Source: an uncultured cyanobacterium (GTDB taxonomy: Bacteria > Cyanobacteriota > Vampirovibrionia > Vampirovibrionales > JAGQHJ01). Taken from it: a DNA stretch of 40,006 nucleotides. A program made the translations under genes and the position numbers. Shown piece by piece: positions 8,068 to 16,752 of the stretch. Below the pieces are notes generated by a model. It did not search any database. It saw only the letters and a list, made by a program, of their open reading frames with translations, and was not told the origin of the DNA. The stretch's first letter is position 1. Every line of letters starts with the position of its first letter. The stretch lies in assembly GCA_937922745.1 (NCBI GenBank), contig CALAJO010000056.1:1-40006 (forward strand), in the 5' to 3' direction.

Positions 8068-9251
8068 GCAGTATTGTCGATAAGCCTCTTCAATAATTCA
8101 TTCCATTTTCCATCACCCACATGATGAAGCAGGTGACTCAGGACATTCGTTTCCGCAAAGGCATCAGGGATATCCCGACTGGGCGTTCTGCCGCACATTT
8201 GATGCAGCAGCAGCATTAAGCCGGTTGATGCGGTTACCATTGTCTCGGTATTTTGGGAATCTTCCGAAAGCAGATTGGGAACCTGTTCGAGACATTGCAG
8301 GATGGGGGCGGCAAACTGACGTGTCTTATCCTGAAGCATACGCTTGTTGCAATGCTCCATATAGAGTGTGGTTGCCTGGTTAAAAGCCATGAGCATATGA
8401 TAAATATCTTCGGATGCGTCTGTATTGGAGAACTGCCTGGCTTTTGCCAGCTTAAAGTGCATAATGCCTAAGTCAACGGCGTGTTGGTAACGCTCCACCT
8501 TGGGATAAAATTGCTGGGATATCGACAAGCCGCGTTTATAAGCATCTATCGCTTGCGCCGATAACGCGCGTTGTTTCTCCAACTCTTTTGTCTTCTCAGC
8601 TTCTTTATACCAGTAATCCCCTTCTGTCACTGCAAGCTTAACCGGGTTATCACTTCCTTTATGGTGGGTTAAGTTGAGCTTGCTAACGGAAACCTCCAGC
8701 GTGTGATGGATATCTTGGATAACACGATATACTTCTCTAACCCGACTTAAATAACCTGGTTGATTGGGACTGATAAACGGAATGGTATTGGCCAGGCAAT
8801 GGAGCATGGTGTACCCTGCATATTGTGCGCCAACGGTATCCGTTGAGGTTTTGCCCCTGATGTAAGCAGGAAATGCTTGTGAAAAAGAATGAACAAGGCG
8901 ATCAAAACCTAGAAGATTTAAAGGTTGATTCATCATCCTTTGCACATAAAGCATCTTATAGGCAGTTGTGCCCACCTGGAGTTGTTGCTCGAAAGAATGA
9001 TTGGCATTGAATGGGGTATACAGATCGGACAACGCCTCTGTGGCAATAGAATATTTCCTCAACCGGATTGCGGCATCCGCCAGTTTTTGCAGTTCGTACC
9101 ACCTTTCCTGGGCAGTCAGCACCTTTTTACCCGAAAATCGCGTTGCCTGGAAGGTATCAGAGTGCAACGGACAGGCTTTTAAACCATGCTGCGAAGAAGC
9201 CCAGTAGGGTGGCTTGGGCTGGAATATAAGTGGAAAAGCACTTATTCGCAT
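8037..9251 (-). CDS. Helical-repeat hypothetical protein, paralogue of the 9349-10572 gene
   Basis: A 404-residue, mostly helical protein (TPR-like periodicity, for example ERWYELQKLADAAIRLRKYS and QQFYPKVERYQHAVDLGIMH). The N-terminal 50 residues are unstructured and contain TFQATRFSGKK. No signal peptide or catalytic motif is seen. It is 97 bases downstream of a paralogue of the same length and helix order. An upstream GTG (9269) is in frame; the ATG at 9251 is preferred because it gives an MRI-type start as in neighbouring genes, but the ribosome site is weak for both. Function unknown. Confidence 0.65.
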   Translation of the reverse strand: MRISAFPLIFQPKPPYWASSQHGLKACPLHSDTFQATRFSGKKVLTAQERWYELQKLADAAIRLRKYSIATEALSDLYTPFNANHSFEQQLQVGTTAYKMLYVQRMMNQPLNLLGFDRLVHSFSQAFPAYIRGKTSTDTVGAQYAGYTMLHCLANTIPFISPNQPGYLSRVREVYRVIQDIHHTLEVSVSKLNLTHHKGSDNPVKLAVTEGDYWYKEAEKTKELEKQRALSAQAIDAYKRGLSISQQFYPKVERYQHAVDLGIMHFKLAKARQFSNTDASEDIYHMLMAFNQATTLYMEHCNKRMLQDKTRQFAAPILQCLEQVPNLLSEDSQNTETMVTASTGLMLLLHQMCGRTPSRDIPDAFAETNVLSHLLHHVGDGKWNELLKRLIDNTAQFELFGEDE

Positions 9252-9348
9252 TTCATATCGTCTCGTCACAAGTACACGGTTAAATTAATGCACTCAAGCT
9301 TTAAAATTGCTCTCAGAAAAACGCCAATGATAGAAAAACAAAGCGAGA

Positions 9349-10572
9349 TTAATAACCAAGCGAACGCATCTTTTTACTAAGTTGATTGACTTGCTGGAAA
9401 ATACCATCGTTATCCGTCTCGGAAATTTGGTAATCCTCATCGTCCAGCATCGGCAGGGTCGGATCCTTTAAACCTTGAAGCCGGAAGGTCAATTGCAGCA
9501 TCAGGCAGGCCGCGCCAAACAGATCTTTGTTCTCATCTGTTGTTACAATGGGCATTCCTAATGTCTTAACCAGGTTGTACATTATTGGGAGCGTAAACTT
9601 TTCGGCCTTTTCACCATCCCAGAAGAAACCCCTCTGCTGCTCCGCTAAATGCACATCAAGCGCCTGGGTAAAGGATTGCAGCATTTTAACGATTTGAGGG
9701 CGCACATTATAAGGTTCCCGACCCCATCCATCATAAGCGTCGGAAAGCGCATCGGCGTGATACCAGGAGATAATACCCAAATTCGCAAACTGCCCAGCCG
9801 TTCTTGGCGGGTAATACTTTTCAATGGTTTGCACCAGTTCGCCATACTTTTGGGCCGCCTCCGTGAAATTAAAGTTTAGGCCTTCGATTTCGTCCAACAT
9901 TTTGCGGATAATATGCGTCTTCTCGACCCGGCCGACCAAGTGAACGCCTTGACGTAACCTGGCAGTCCGATCATCAGACAAACGAAATTCACCAATAATA
10001 CTATAAAGCGATTTCGTTTCCTTTGGCGCTAAAGCACGGGCCAGTGGAAAACATTGCGTAACAGACAATAACATGGTGCTTAAATGGTCACGCGGATTCC
10101 CTAAATGTTTAATTTTCTCTGAGTAATTTCGATGGGGCTCACCCCCCATCAGGAGAAGCGGCCGTATAAAACGGCTATCGCGCATTGCAGGCCCAACCAT
10201 TTCCGTTAAATACCGGGTGTGCCCCATTTTAACCAGTCTGGCCATTGCGTACATCTGCTTATAGTAGCCGCTTACCCGCCTCTTATACTCTTCAGCAGTA
10301 TGAAGGTTTTCTCCAAGTAATTCATCGGCTTCTTCAAGATGTTTTAAAGCCCCTTCATAATCCCCGGCGTGTCGGCCCAGTTTTAGCTGTCGGTCTGCTA
10401 TCTCCGTTAAGAGAACAACTTGATCCCATTTGCTGAGTTGGCCGTTTCCAAACCGTGTCCTTGTAAAGCAATCGACTGATGTCGCCGCCATAGGTTGTGG
10501 AGAAAGTGGCTTTGTGCGCAACAAAGCGCTAGGATGCAATCTGATAGTGGGATAAACTGCCTTGACGAGCAT
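9349..10572 (-). CDS. Helical-repeat hypothetical protein, paralogue of the 8037-9251 gene
   Basis: A 407-residue helical protein. Corresponding segments in the two paralogues include EKYYPPRTAGQFANLGIISW against QQFYPKVERYQHAVDLGIMH. QIVKMLQSFTQALDVHLAEQ matches DIYHMLMAFNQATTLYMEHC, and ACLMLQLTFRLQGLKDP matches TGLMLLLHQMCGRTPS. The N-terminus contains CFTRTRFGNGQ, matching the TRF-(S)G motif of the partner. TPR-like helices (residues 50-130) suggest a protein-interaction scaffold. It is probably co-transcribed with the downstream paralogue. Function unknown. Confidence 0.65.
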   Translation of the reverse strand: MLVKAVYPTIRLHPSALLRTKPLSPQPMAATSVDCFTRTRFGNGQLSKWDQVVLLTEIADRQLKLGRHAGDYEGALKHLEEADELLGENLHTAEEYKRRVSGYYKQMYAMARLVKMGHTRYLTEMVGPAMRDSRFIRPLLLMGGEPHRNYSEKIKHLGNPRDHLSTMLLSVTQCFPLARALAPKETKSLYSIIGEFRLSDDRTARLRQGVHLVGRVEKTHIIRKMLDEIEGLNFNFTEAAQKYGELVQTIEKYYPPRTAGQFANLGIISWYHADALSDAYDGWGREPYNVRPQIVKMLQSFTQALDVHLAEQQRGFFWDGEKAEKFTLPIMYNLVKTLGMPIVTTDENKDLFGAACLMLQLTFRLQGLKDPTLPMLDDEDYQISETDNDGIFQQVNQLSKKMRSLGY

Positions 10573-10718
10573 TATTAGAACCCATATTGCCTAAGATAAA
10601 CCAATTAACACAGCTCAATCCTTGGAATTGCGTAAGTCGGCAGATCCGGATATATGCAGGTTATATCTGGATTTTAGCCAAATTGGCTTCGTTCGTACTT
10701 TTTTTCGCAAATGCGCGG

Positions 10719-11057
10719 TTAGCCCGGCGGCCATCCCAGTTGGCGTCCGGCCAGCAGGTGGACGTGGAGATGGTGGACGGTCTGCCCGGCATCATCGCCG
10801 TGGTTGGTAACTAAGCGATATCCTTTGGCTTCGTGGCCTTCAATTCGGGCATAATCAGCAGCATGCAGAAACAGCTCGCCGAGCTGGGTGGCATCCTGCG
10901 GTTGCGCCACCGAGGCAACATGCTGCTTGGGGATAAACAGCACATGCACCGGCGCTTGCGGGTTGATATCCTTAAACGCCAGGACTGCGTCATCCTCATA
11001 CACCTTGGCGGCAGGGATTTCGCCGTTGACGATTTTGCAAAAGAGGCAGTTTTCCAT
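10719..11057 (-). CDS. HIT-family nucleotide hydrolase (HINT-like)
   Basis: A 112-residue histidine-triad protein. It begins MENCLFCKIVNGEIPAAKVY, typical of HINT/YcfF-type proteins, and ends with the active-site triad H96-L-H98-V-H100 in VHHLHVHLLAGRQLGWPPG. Family members hydrolyse nucleoside phosphoramidates such as adenosine-5'-monophosphoramidate. The frame extends to 11087, but the ATG at 11057 is where homologues begin and has AAGGA and GAGGG upstream. It lies 38 bases downstream of panD on the same strand and is probably co-transcribed. Confidence 0.9.
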   Translation of the reverse strand: MENCLFCKIVNGEIPAAKVYEDDAVLAFKDINPQAPVHVLFIPKQHVASVAQPQDATQLGELFLHAADYARIEGHEAKGYRLVTNHGDDAGQTVHHLHVHLLAGRQLGWPPG

Positions 11058-11095
11058 ACCCTCAACATCCTTTCGGGGCACAGACACGACAGGGG

Positions 11096-11470
11096 TTAAA
11101 CAGGCAACAGTTCCGGCTTGTTGTGGGTGGGGCGATTCGCCTTGTCCACATACACGTTGCGGGGCTGATGGTTGGGGCCATCCTCCATTGGGATTTGCAT
11201 ATACGCCGCAATAATCACCAGGTCGCCTTCCTTCGCCAGGTGGGCTGCCGCCCCGTTCACCTGGATGACGCCGCTGCCGGGCTCACCCACGATGGTGTAC
11301 GTCTCAAAACGATGGCCGCTGGTAATGTTGTAAACCTGAACCTGTTGGTACTCCACCAGCCCCACCTGATCTAGCAGGTCTTTATCGATGGTGATGCTGC
11401 CTTCGTAATCCAAGCGGGATTTGGTGACGGTAGCGCGGTGGATTTTACCTTGAAGTACGGTGATATGCAT
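11096..11470 (-). CDS. panD: Aspartate 1-decarboxylase
   Basis: A 124-residue pyruvoyl-dependent enzyme that makes beta-alanine for pantothenate and coenzyme A. The self-processing site Gly24-Ser25 is present (DYEGSITID). The conserved Lys9, Tyr22, Arg54, Thr57 and Tyr58 occupy the same positions as in the Escherichia coli enzyme. It is followed by GEPGSGVIQVNGAAAHL, the conserved C-terminal part of the fold. A near-consensus promoter precedes it. Confidence 0.97.
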   Translation of the reverse strand: MHITVLQGKIHRATVTKSRLDYEGSITIDKDLLDQVGLVEYQQVQVYNITSGHRFETYTIVGEPGSGVIQVNGAAAHLAKEGDLVIIAAYMQIPMEDGPNHQPRNVYVDKANRPTHNKPELLPV

Positions 11471-11523
11471 AAGTCAGTCGCCTGTTCTCGTGTTTGCTAC
11501 ATCGGGTTTGGGGATGCAGTCTA

Positions 11524-11552
11524 TTTATAACAGTTAAGCATTCAAATGACAA
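11524..11552 (-). promoter_or_regulatory. panD-HIT promoter
   Basis: On the minus strand TTGTCA (11547-11552) and TATAAA (11524-11529) are separated by 17 bases, about 54 bases before the panD start. Confidence 0.7.
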
Positions 11553-11649
11553 TTGTAATTAAAACCCGCTCCAAACAAGCCTGTCCAGGCTGGAGGCCGC
11601 AGATGACATCCTGGTCGTAGACGGGAACCGGTTGGAAGGACGGTAAGCA

Positions 11650-11679
11650 TTGAACGAGTCTGCGGATTTTTGCCATAAT
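11650..11679 (+). promoter_or_regulatory. Acyl-CoA dehydrogenase promoter
   Basis: TTGAAC (11650-11655) and CATAAT (11674-11679) with an 18-base spacer, 33 bases before the start codon of the dehydrogenase, fit a sigma-70-type promoter. Confidence 0.6.
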
Positions 11680-11712
11680 AGAAGTATCGGATGAGAAAGG
11701 AGCCCGACGATT

Positions 11713-12933
11713 ATGAATTTTGACCTGAACGAAGAACAACGGGAAGTGTGGCGCTGGGCAAAGGAATTTGCCGACAAGGAGATTATGCCCCGCGTTGAGG
11801 AGAATGATAAAAAAGCGGCGTTCGACTGGGATTTGTACCGGAAGATTGCCGAACAGGGCTTCTTTAGCGCAATATTGCCGGAGCAATACGGCGGCCAGAG
11901 TGTGGATTTTATTGCCTATGCCCTGATGACCGAAGAGATCGCCCGCGCCTGCTCAGCGACACGGACGCTGTTCTCCGTCCAGATTTCCCTGGTGGAGATG
12001 CCCATTTTACGCTACGGCACGGAAGAGCAAAAGGCCAAGTACTTGCCCAAGCTTGGCTCCGGCGAAATCATCGGGTGCTTTGGCTTGACCGAGCCCAATG
12101 CCGGAAGTGACGCCGGCAACCAGCAGACCACTGCAACCGAGGACGGCGATCACTTTGTCCTCAACGGCCAAAAAACCTGGATATCCAACGGGAGCATTGC
12201 CAATGTCGCCCTGATTATCGCCCAAACCGACAAGTCCAAGGGGCATCGCGGCATGTGCGCCTTCCTGGTGGAAACCGATACGCCGGGCTTCACGGCTCGC
12301 CCGATTGAGCCCAAGTTGGGCCTGAAATCCTCCGATACCTCCGAGCTGTTTATGGATAACGTGCGCGTCCACAAGAGCCAGATGCTGGGCAAACCCGGTG
12401 AAGGTTTCAAAGTTGCCATGTACTGCCTGGATCAGGGCCGCTTTAGCGTGGCTGCCGGTGCAGTTGGGGTCATGCAGGGCTGTATCGATATCTCCAGGAA
12501 GTACGCGATGGAACGCCAGGCCTTTGGGCAGAAAATCGGCGAATTCCAGATGGTTCAGCAGATGATTGCCGATATGGTGGCCGACTGCGAGGCCGGGCGC
12601 TTCCTCGTCCTGCGCTCCGCCCACCTCAAGAACAAGGGCGTGCGTAATACGCGGGAAACCTCCATTGCCAAGCTGTTCTGCGCGGAAGCGGCGCATCGTG
12701 CGGCGCATAACGCGGTTCAAATCTTTGGCGGCTACGGCTTCTCGGAGGAATACCCCGCGGCCCGCTACTTCCGCGATGGTCGTGTTCTCTCGCTTTACGA
12801 GGGCACCAGCCAGATTCACCGCCTGATTATTGCACAGGATGAACTGGGCATCCGTAACGCCAACGGCCCCGGGGCACCCACCACCACCTTTGATCGGCTT
12901 TCCGGTCTTTATCCGGAGCCCACCATGGTTTAG
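11713..12933 (+). CDS. Acyl-CoA dehydrogenase
   Basis: A 406-residue FAD enzyme of the short/medium-chain acyl-CoA dehydrogenase family. Visible signatures are GCFGLTEPNAGSDAGNQQT (FAD/substrate loop), GQKTWISNG, ERQAFGQKIGEFQMVQQMIA and QIFGGYGFSEEYPAARYFRD. The catalytic base Glu363 lies in SLYEGTSQIHRLIIAQ. It catalyses the first, alpha-beta dehydrogenation step of fatty-acid or branched-chain acyl-CoA degradation; chain-length specificity cannot be read from the sequence. AAAGGAG precedes the ATG. No electron-transfer flavoprotein genes are adjacent. Confidence 0.95.
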   Translation: MNFDLNEEQREVWRWAKEFADKEIMPRVEENDKKAAFDWDLYRKIAEQGFFSAILPEQYGGQSVDFIAYALMTEEIARACSATRTLFSVQISLVEMPILRYGTEEQKAKYLPKLGSGEIIGCFGLTEPNAGSDAGNQQTTATEDGDHFVLNGQKTWISNGSIANVALIIAQTDKSKGHRGMCAFLVETDTPGFTARPIEPKLGLKSSDTSELFMDNVRVHKSQMLGKPGEGFKVAMYCLDQGRFSVAAGAVGVMQGCIDISRKYAMERQAFGQKIGEFQMVQQMIADMVADCEAGRFLVLRSAHLKNKGVRNTRETSIAKLFCAEAAHRAAHNAVQIFGGYGFSEEYPAARYFRDGRVLSLYEGTSQIHRLIIAQDELGIRNANGPGAPTTTFDRLSGLYPEPTMV

Positions 12934-12951
12934 CCCGGAAATTCGTTCCCA

Positions 12952-12984
12952 AAAAGAACAGGCGCATCAAGCGCCTGTTCTTTT
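12952..12984. terminator. Bidirectional terminator between convergent genes
   Basis: A 14-bp perfect stem AAAAGAACAGGCGC / GCGCCTGTTCTTTT (12952-12965 and 12971-12984) with a 5-base loop. T runs follow in both directions, serving the acyl-CoA dehydrogenase gene and the convergent 12992-13402 gene. Confidence 0.9.
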
Positions 12985-12991
12985 GTTATTT

Positions 12992-13402
12992 TCACCCTCT
13001 TGGAGACAGCTCCAATGCCATCTGGTGCCTGGCCAAAACCTGGTTTAAAACTGCCAGCTTACCCTGCAGAAGCCCCTGTAGCTTTTTGCCCGGAACATAG
13101 GCATTAAACGGGTTGAATCCAACGGTAAAGCCTTCTGTATCCGGATAGGCTAAAAGCCCTGCCAGGCGGACTTTCAAATTAAAACCCGGGACAATCCCTT
13201 TGGAGGTTTGAAAATTGACGCGCTGGCCGGTCAGCACCACTTCGTCACGGGTATTGTCCAGTACAAAGCGGCTTATCTCATCCTGAAAGGCGGCGGCAAC
13301 AGCCCTTTCCATCCGCTCGCCTACCGTATCGCGTTGCCCGGTTTGCGGGTTGTTAAAGCGGCCCTGGTCGATTTGCCATTTGGCCCCAAAGTTGATACGC
13401 AT
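12992..13402 (-). CDS. Hypothetical protein with N-terminal INFGAKW motif
   Basis: A 136-residue protein of unknown family without a signal peptide. It starts MRINFGAKWQIDQGRF, another case of the N-terminal Phe-Gly motif found in this window. The middle contains an acidic helix (ERMERAVAAAFQDEISRFVL) and a beta-rich part (DEVVLTGQRVNFQTSKGIVP). The ATG at 13402 is chosen over the longer frame because AAGGG lies 10 bases upstream and the MRI start is shared with other genes here. Confidence 0.65.
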   Translation of the reverse strand: MRINFGAKWQIDQGRFNNPQTGQRDTVGERMERAVAAAFQDEISRFVLDNTRDEVVLTGQRVNFQTSKGIVPGFNLKVRLAGLLAYPDTEGFTVGFNPFNAYVPGKKLQGLLQGKLAVLNQVLARHQMALELSPRG

Positions 13403-13554
13403 CTTTTCGGTTCCCTTCTTAACGAGAATAAGCGCCACTTTAACACAAACCCACTACCAGCCAATCGCAATGGTACTCATTTTGGATGTGTCTTTTAGAC
13501 GAGGCTTTTTATAAAATAAGGGTAGTTATCGCACAGGCTAAAGGAGGGGATTCG

Positions 13555-14613
13555 ATGGGGATAACCCATGTTCGGGAGAGCGAGCGACCCAAGGAGAATT
13601 TGATGGTTCGGGACGGTCAGAAGCAATGGTCTCATCCGCAGGAGGCGCCCCCTCCCGAGCGGATTCCGCCGCAGTACCAGCACCATCTGGAAGGCAAGGG
13701 GCGGCTGACAAACCAATCCCTTTTCAACCGGCTGATGGTGGCCTTGCTGCCCCTTGCCCCGAAGCCCTTGGTGAAAAAGTTTGCCCAACGCTATGTTGCC
13801 GGGGAAACCGTCGAGGAGATGCTTCAGACAGTTGAAGCGCTTAATGAGCAAGGAATTTCCGCGACCGTGGATGTCTTGGGGGAATTTATCCACAACGCCG
13901 GGGATGCTTATGAAACTGCGGCAACCTATCAGCTTATTTTGGACGAGATTGACCGGCGGGGACTGGATGCCAATATTTCGGTGAAGTTAACAGCCCTGGG
14001 ACTCTTGCTGGATGAGGCGCTTTGCCTGGAGTTGATGCAAAACCTGGTGGCGCATGCCGCACAGAAAAACAACTTCGTGCGCATTGATATGGAGGATTCC
14101 GGTTGTACGGAAAAGACCATTCAACTGTATTTGGCTTTGCGTCAAACCCATACCAACGTTGGGATAGTGATGCAAGCCTACCTGCGTCGCACTCACGACG
14201 ATGTCATTCGGATAATTGAGGCAGGTGCCGGGCACTTCAGAATTTGCAAGGGCATTTACGTTGAGCCGCGATGGCTGGCGTATCAGCACCCCGATCTCAT
14301 CAACCAAAACTATGCGGCCATCTTGCGGGAAATGTTGACCCGTGGGGCTTACGTCGGCATTGCCACACATGATGAGCGCCTGGTGTGGAACGCGTTGAAG
14401 CAGGTTCGCGAATTGAGCCTGGGGCGTTACCAATACGAATTCCAGATGCTACTCGGTGTGGATCATGAGTTAAGGGATATGCTGGTTGCCGCGGGACACC
14501 ATATGCGGGTTTATGTCCCGTTCGGCAAGCAGTGGCATGCTTACTGCATGCGTCGCCTTAAGGAAAACCCCAAGATTGCGGGTTATATTCTGGGCAATCT
14601 CTTTAAACGTTAA
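13555..14613 (+). CDS. putA: Proline dehydrogenase
   Basis: A 352-residue monofunctional FAD-dependent proline dehydrogenase (PRODH domain of PutA), oxidising proline to pyrroline-5-carboxylate. The TIM-barrel motifs are intact: FVRIDMEDSGCTEKTI, GIVMQAYLRRT, HFRICKGIYVEP, GIATHDERLVWNA, EFQMLLGVDHELRDMLVAAG and the C-terminal VYVPFGKQWHAYCMRRLKEN. The start at 13555 is set by a strong AAAGGAGG 8 bases upstream. The first 65 residues are a charged, Pro-rich extension. No pyrroline-5-carboxylate dehydrogenase domain or gene is adjacent. The symbol is used in the loose sense of the PRODH family. Confidence 0.93.
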   Translation: MGITHVRESERPKENLMVRDGQKQWSHPQEAPPPERIPPQYQHHLEGKGRLTNQSLFNRLMVALLPLAPKPLVKKFAQRYVAGETVEEMLQTVEALNEQGISATVDVLGEFIHNAGDAYETAATYQLILDEIDRRGLDANISVKLTALGLLLDEALCLELMQNLVAHAAQKNNFVRIDMEDSGCTEKTIQLYLALRQTHTNVGIVMQAYLRRTHDDVIRIIEAGAGHFRICKGIYVEPRWLAYQHPDLINQNYAAILREMLTRGAYVGIATHDERLVWNALKQVRELSLGRYQYEFQMLLGVDHELRDMLVAAGHHMRVYVPFGKQWHAYCMRRLKENPKIAGYILGNLFKR

Positions 14614-14626
14614 TAGATTTGGCGGT

Positions 14627-15208
14627 TTAAGCCGGGTCGGGGATCATCCCGTTTTCCTGTTTTGTGTTCCAGCCCACAATGCTGCCCACGGTAATGGGAT
14701 TGCAGCGGGCTACCCGCCATGCCGCCTTGATGGAGCCGATAATCGCCCCGTTCTTGCGAACCGATTCCGCCCCGTAGGTGGAGCAGGATGGGCTATACGG
14801 ACACGTGCAGCCCAGCTTGTTCGGCTCACCTTTTTGGATGCGGGTTTTGTCCTGGTAGTAAGCAATGGCCTTCAAGGCCAGCTGATCCAGGAAGGGACGC
14901 TGTTCATCCCCCGGTTTCCAGGCGTCGATCAACGGGTTGTCATAATTGATTTTAAACAGGCCGCTAACGCGTTGAAATAATGTTTTTGGCTTCGCTTCAG
15001 CTGTTAGGTCTTGCGCCTGTTGGGCCAGGGTGGTTGCTCCGGCATATTGAATGCTATCCGTAGCCGGTTCCGGCAAAGGCGCAATCGCTTGTCGAATGGA
15101 CATGGTGTCGGATGGCTCCGGCGAGGGAGCCGCCAGGACAGGCCTGCGGTATGCCGTGTAGACAACCGGGCTGTATGATCCGTATGGGCTGACTTGCGGC
15201 CAAGACAT
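14627..15208 (-). CDS. yidD: YidD-like membrane protein insertion efficiency factor with long N-terminal extension
   Basis: A 193-residue protein whose C-terminal half (about 107-175) matches YidD. ALKAIAYYQDKTRIQKGEP is the amphipathic entry helix, CTCPYSPSCSTYGAESVRKN carries the conserved Cys/Tyr-Pro-x-Cys-Ser-x-Tyr core, and IKAAWRVARCNP ends the domain. YidD proteins (usually 70-100 residues) assist YidC-mediated insertion. Here about 105 extra Pro/Ala-rich residues precede the domain, with no obvious fold. It is not next to rpmH, rnpA or yidC as in most bacteria. AAAGGAG lies 10 bases before the ATG. Confidence 0.8.
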   Translation of the reverse strand: MSWPQVSPYGSYSPVVYTAYRRPVLAAPSPEPSDTMSIRQAIAPLPEPATDSIQYAGATTLAQQAQDLTAEAKPKTLFQRVSGLFKINYDNPLIDAWKPGDEQRPFLDQLALKAIAYYQDKTRIQKGEPNKLGCTCPYSPSCSTYGAESVRKNGAIIGSIKAAWRVARCNPITVGSIVGWNTKQENGMIPDPA

Positions 15209-15336
15209 CCGAACAGGACTCCTTTATCTGGCTTATCCATTATAACTGAATGACTAATACCGTAATAACACCACTGAAGCCGCTTTGGTGCGCTTTTGTG
15301 AATAATTATAAATCGCGACGAACCCGCATTCATGGC

Positions 15337-15362
15337 AAAGACCCCAACCTTGTGGGGTCTTT
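15337..15362 (-). terminator. Probable terminator of the 15382-15675 gene
   Basis: A 10-bp stem AAAGACCCCA / TGGGGTCTTT lies 20 bases past the stop of the minus-strand gene. The T run is short, so termination may be partial. Confidence 0.5.
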
Positions 15363-15381
15363 CGAAGGTTATTCTGCGCAA

Positions 15382-15675
15382 TTAGTTTGTGTTGCCGCCA
15401 CCGCTAAAAAGGCCGCCAATCATTTTTGCAACACCCCAAATTGCCAAGCCGATTCCGACAAGGCCGCCGATGAGAGGAATGCCACAACAAGCAGCAGGGA
15501 TACTACAGCATCCACCATCGCCAAAGCGGGCTTTACCCGCCGCTGCATTCGAAGCGGTGGCTTGGCTGGCCTGGCTGGAAAAATGGGCTCGGCCGTTGGC
15601 ATTGGCCCGACTGGCAGCAGAATGCCCATACAAGCGGGACGAAGCATAACCATTGATAGGGGGGGTGGAAACCAT
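15382..15675 (-). CDS. Small membrane protein with Cys-rich, Gly-rich tail
   Basis: A 97-residue protein. A polar Ser/Ala-rich N-terminal half ends in GKARFGDGGCC. A Cys-rich hydrophobic stretch (CCSIPAACCGIPLIGGLVG) and a transmembrane segment (IGLAIWGVAKMIGGLF) follow. A longer frame runs up to 16065 but crosses into the convincing divergent 15883 gene; the ATG at 15675 has GAAGGAG upstream. The four Cys residues at the membrane edge could be acylated or bind metal, which cannot be decided here. Function unknown. Confidence 0.65.
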   Translation of the reverse strand: MVSTPPINGYASSRLYGHSAASRANANGRAHFSSQASQATASNAAAGKARFGDGGCCSIPAACCGIPLIGGLVGIGLAIWGVAKMIGGLFSGGGNTN

Positions 15676-15882
15676 AACGGAACTCCTTCGTTCATGGATG
15701 TATTGCTGTACTGGTATAAGGGCGCTCAACCCAAGTGATTGATAGTTTGTGAAGTTTTGCAACATTTTACACAAAGCGCGCGGTACAGATGAGGCGGGAC
15801 AACCAGCCGTCCCGGTTGCGATGGCTTGATAACTACGGTTAAATGGCATCACACATTGTTGGATGGAAGAGGATAGAACGCC

Positions 15883-16752
15883 ATGCACACAAATGAGGCC
15901 CAACTGGTTGCCCTGTCGGTTATCGGAGATATTGCACCGCCCACGGTCAAGCTCTCTTACCGCATTCAGCCGGTTATGGGGCAACCCATCCTGCTGCCGA
16001 GCGTTGGGGGCATCAGCTATAACGCCAACTTGGGCGATCCGGCCGTGGGGATTGCAGCGGATCATATCGAGCCGGGCGTATCAATTCGCAACAGCAGCGA
16101 TGGAGCAAACCGGGCGCTCAATTCCTTTGCTTGCATCGGGAACCGGGCCAGGGTGGTCACGGGAGAAGGCAAGGGCATGGTCGGCACCGTCATCGGGAAA
16201 CATGGCGGCGTGGAACACGTGATGATCCATTTCGACAATCCGGCAGAAACGCTGGAAAAACTTGTTATCGGGGATCGGATGCAGATTAAGGCGTATGGGA
16301 CAGGGCTGTCCTTGCCGGATTATCCTGATGTCACCGTGATGAACCTGGATCCGGCGGTGTTAAAGTCCCTGGTAAAACCCAATACTGCGGGTCGTTTAAC
16401 CGTGCCGGTCACGCACCGCATTCCGCCTTATCTGCTTGGGGCGGGCCTGGGAGAAGAAACCTGTTACAGCGGCGATGCCGATATCCAACTGTTTGACGAG
16501 AAGGCTGTATCGGAGTACGGCCTGAATACGTTGCGCTTTGGCGACATTGTGGCGATGGAGGACATGGATCATCGCTATGGGCGAATTTATCGAAAAGGTT
16601 GGCTTAGCATTGGCGTAATATCGCACAGTTGCAGCGTCCAAGCCGGCCATGGCCCCGGTGTCACGACAATCTTAACCGGGCCAGCGAACGCCCTGGAAGC
16701 CATGGTCCATCCTGAAGCAAACTTGAAGGCGTACTTGCCGCAATCTATCTAA
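15883..16752 (+). CDS. DUF4438 domain protein
   Basis: A 289-residue protein that I recognise with moderate confidence as DUF4438, a soluble family of unknown function known from Thermotoga and other anaerobes. Visible features are PSVGGISYNANLGDPAVGIA near the N-terminus, the GNRARVVTGEGKGMVGTVIG segment, GDRMQIKAYGTGLSLPDYPD, and a C-terminal GRIYRKGWLSIGVISHSCSV followed by GHGPGVTTILTGP. AGAGGAT precedes the ATG. The final 4 bases overlap the end of the convergent MTHFR gene. Confidence 0.75.
   Translation: MHTNEAQLVALSVIGDIAPPTVKLSYRIQPVMGQPILLPSVGGISYNANLGDPAVGIAADHIEPGVSIRNSSDGANRALNSFACIGNRARVVTGEGKGMVGTVIGKHGGVEHVMIHFDNPAETLEKLVIGDRMQIKAYGTGLSLPDYPDVTVMNLDPAVLKSLVKPNTAGRLTVPVTHRIPPYLLGAGLGEETCYSGDADIQLFDEKAVSEYGLNTLRFGDIVAMEDMDHRYGRIYRKGWLSIGVISHSCSVQAGHGPGVTTILTGPANALEAMVHPEANLKAYLPQSI

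Noticed and set aside
12007-12819. 270-codon minus-strand frame
   Set aside because: Antisense of the acyl-CoA dehydrogenase gene, which is unambiguous.
15676-16065. Upstream extension of the 15382 gene
   Set aside because: It overlaps the divergent DUF4438 gene and lacks a ribosome binding site; the ATG at 15675 has a good one.
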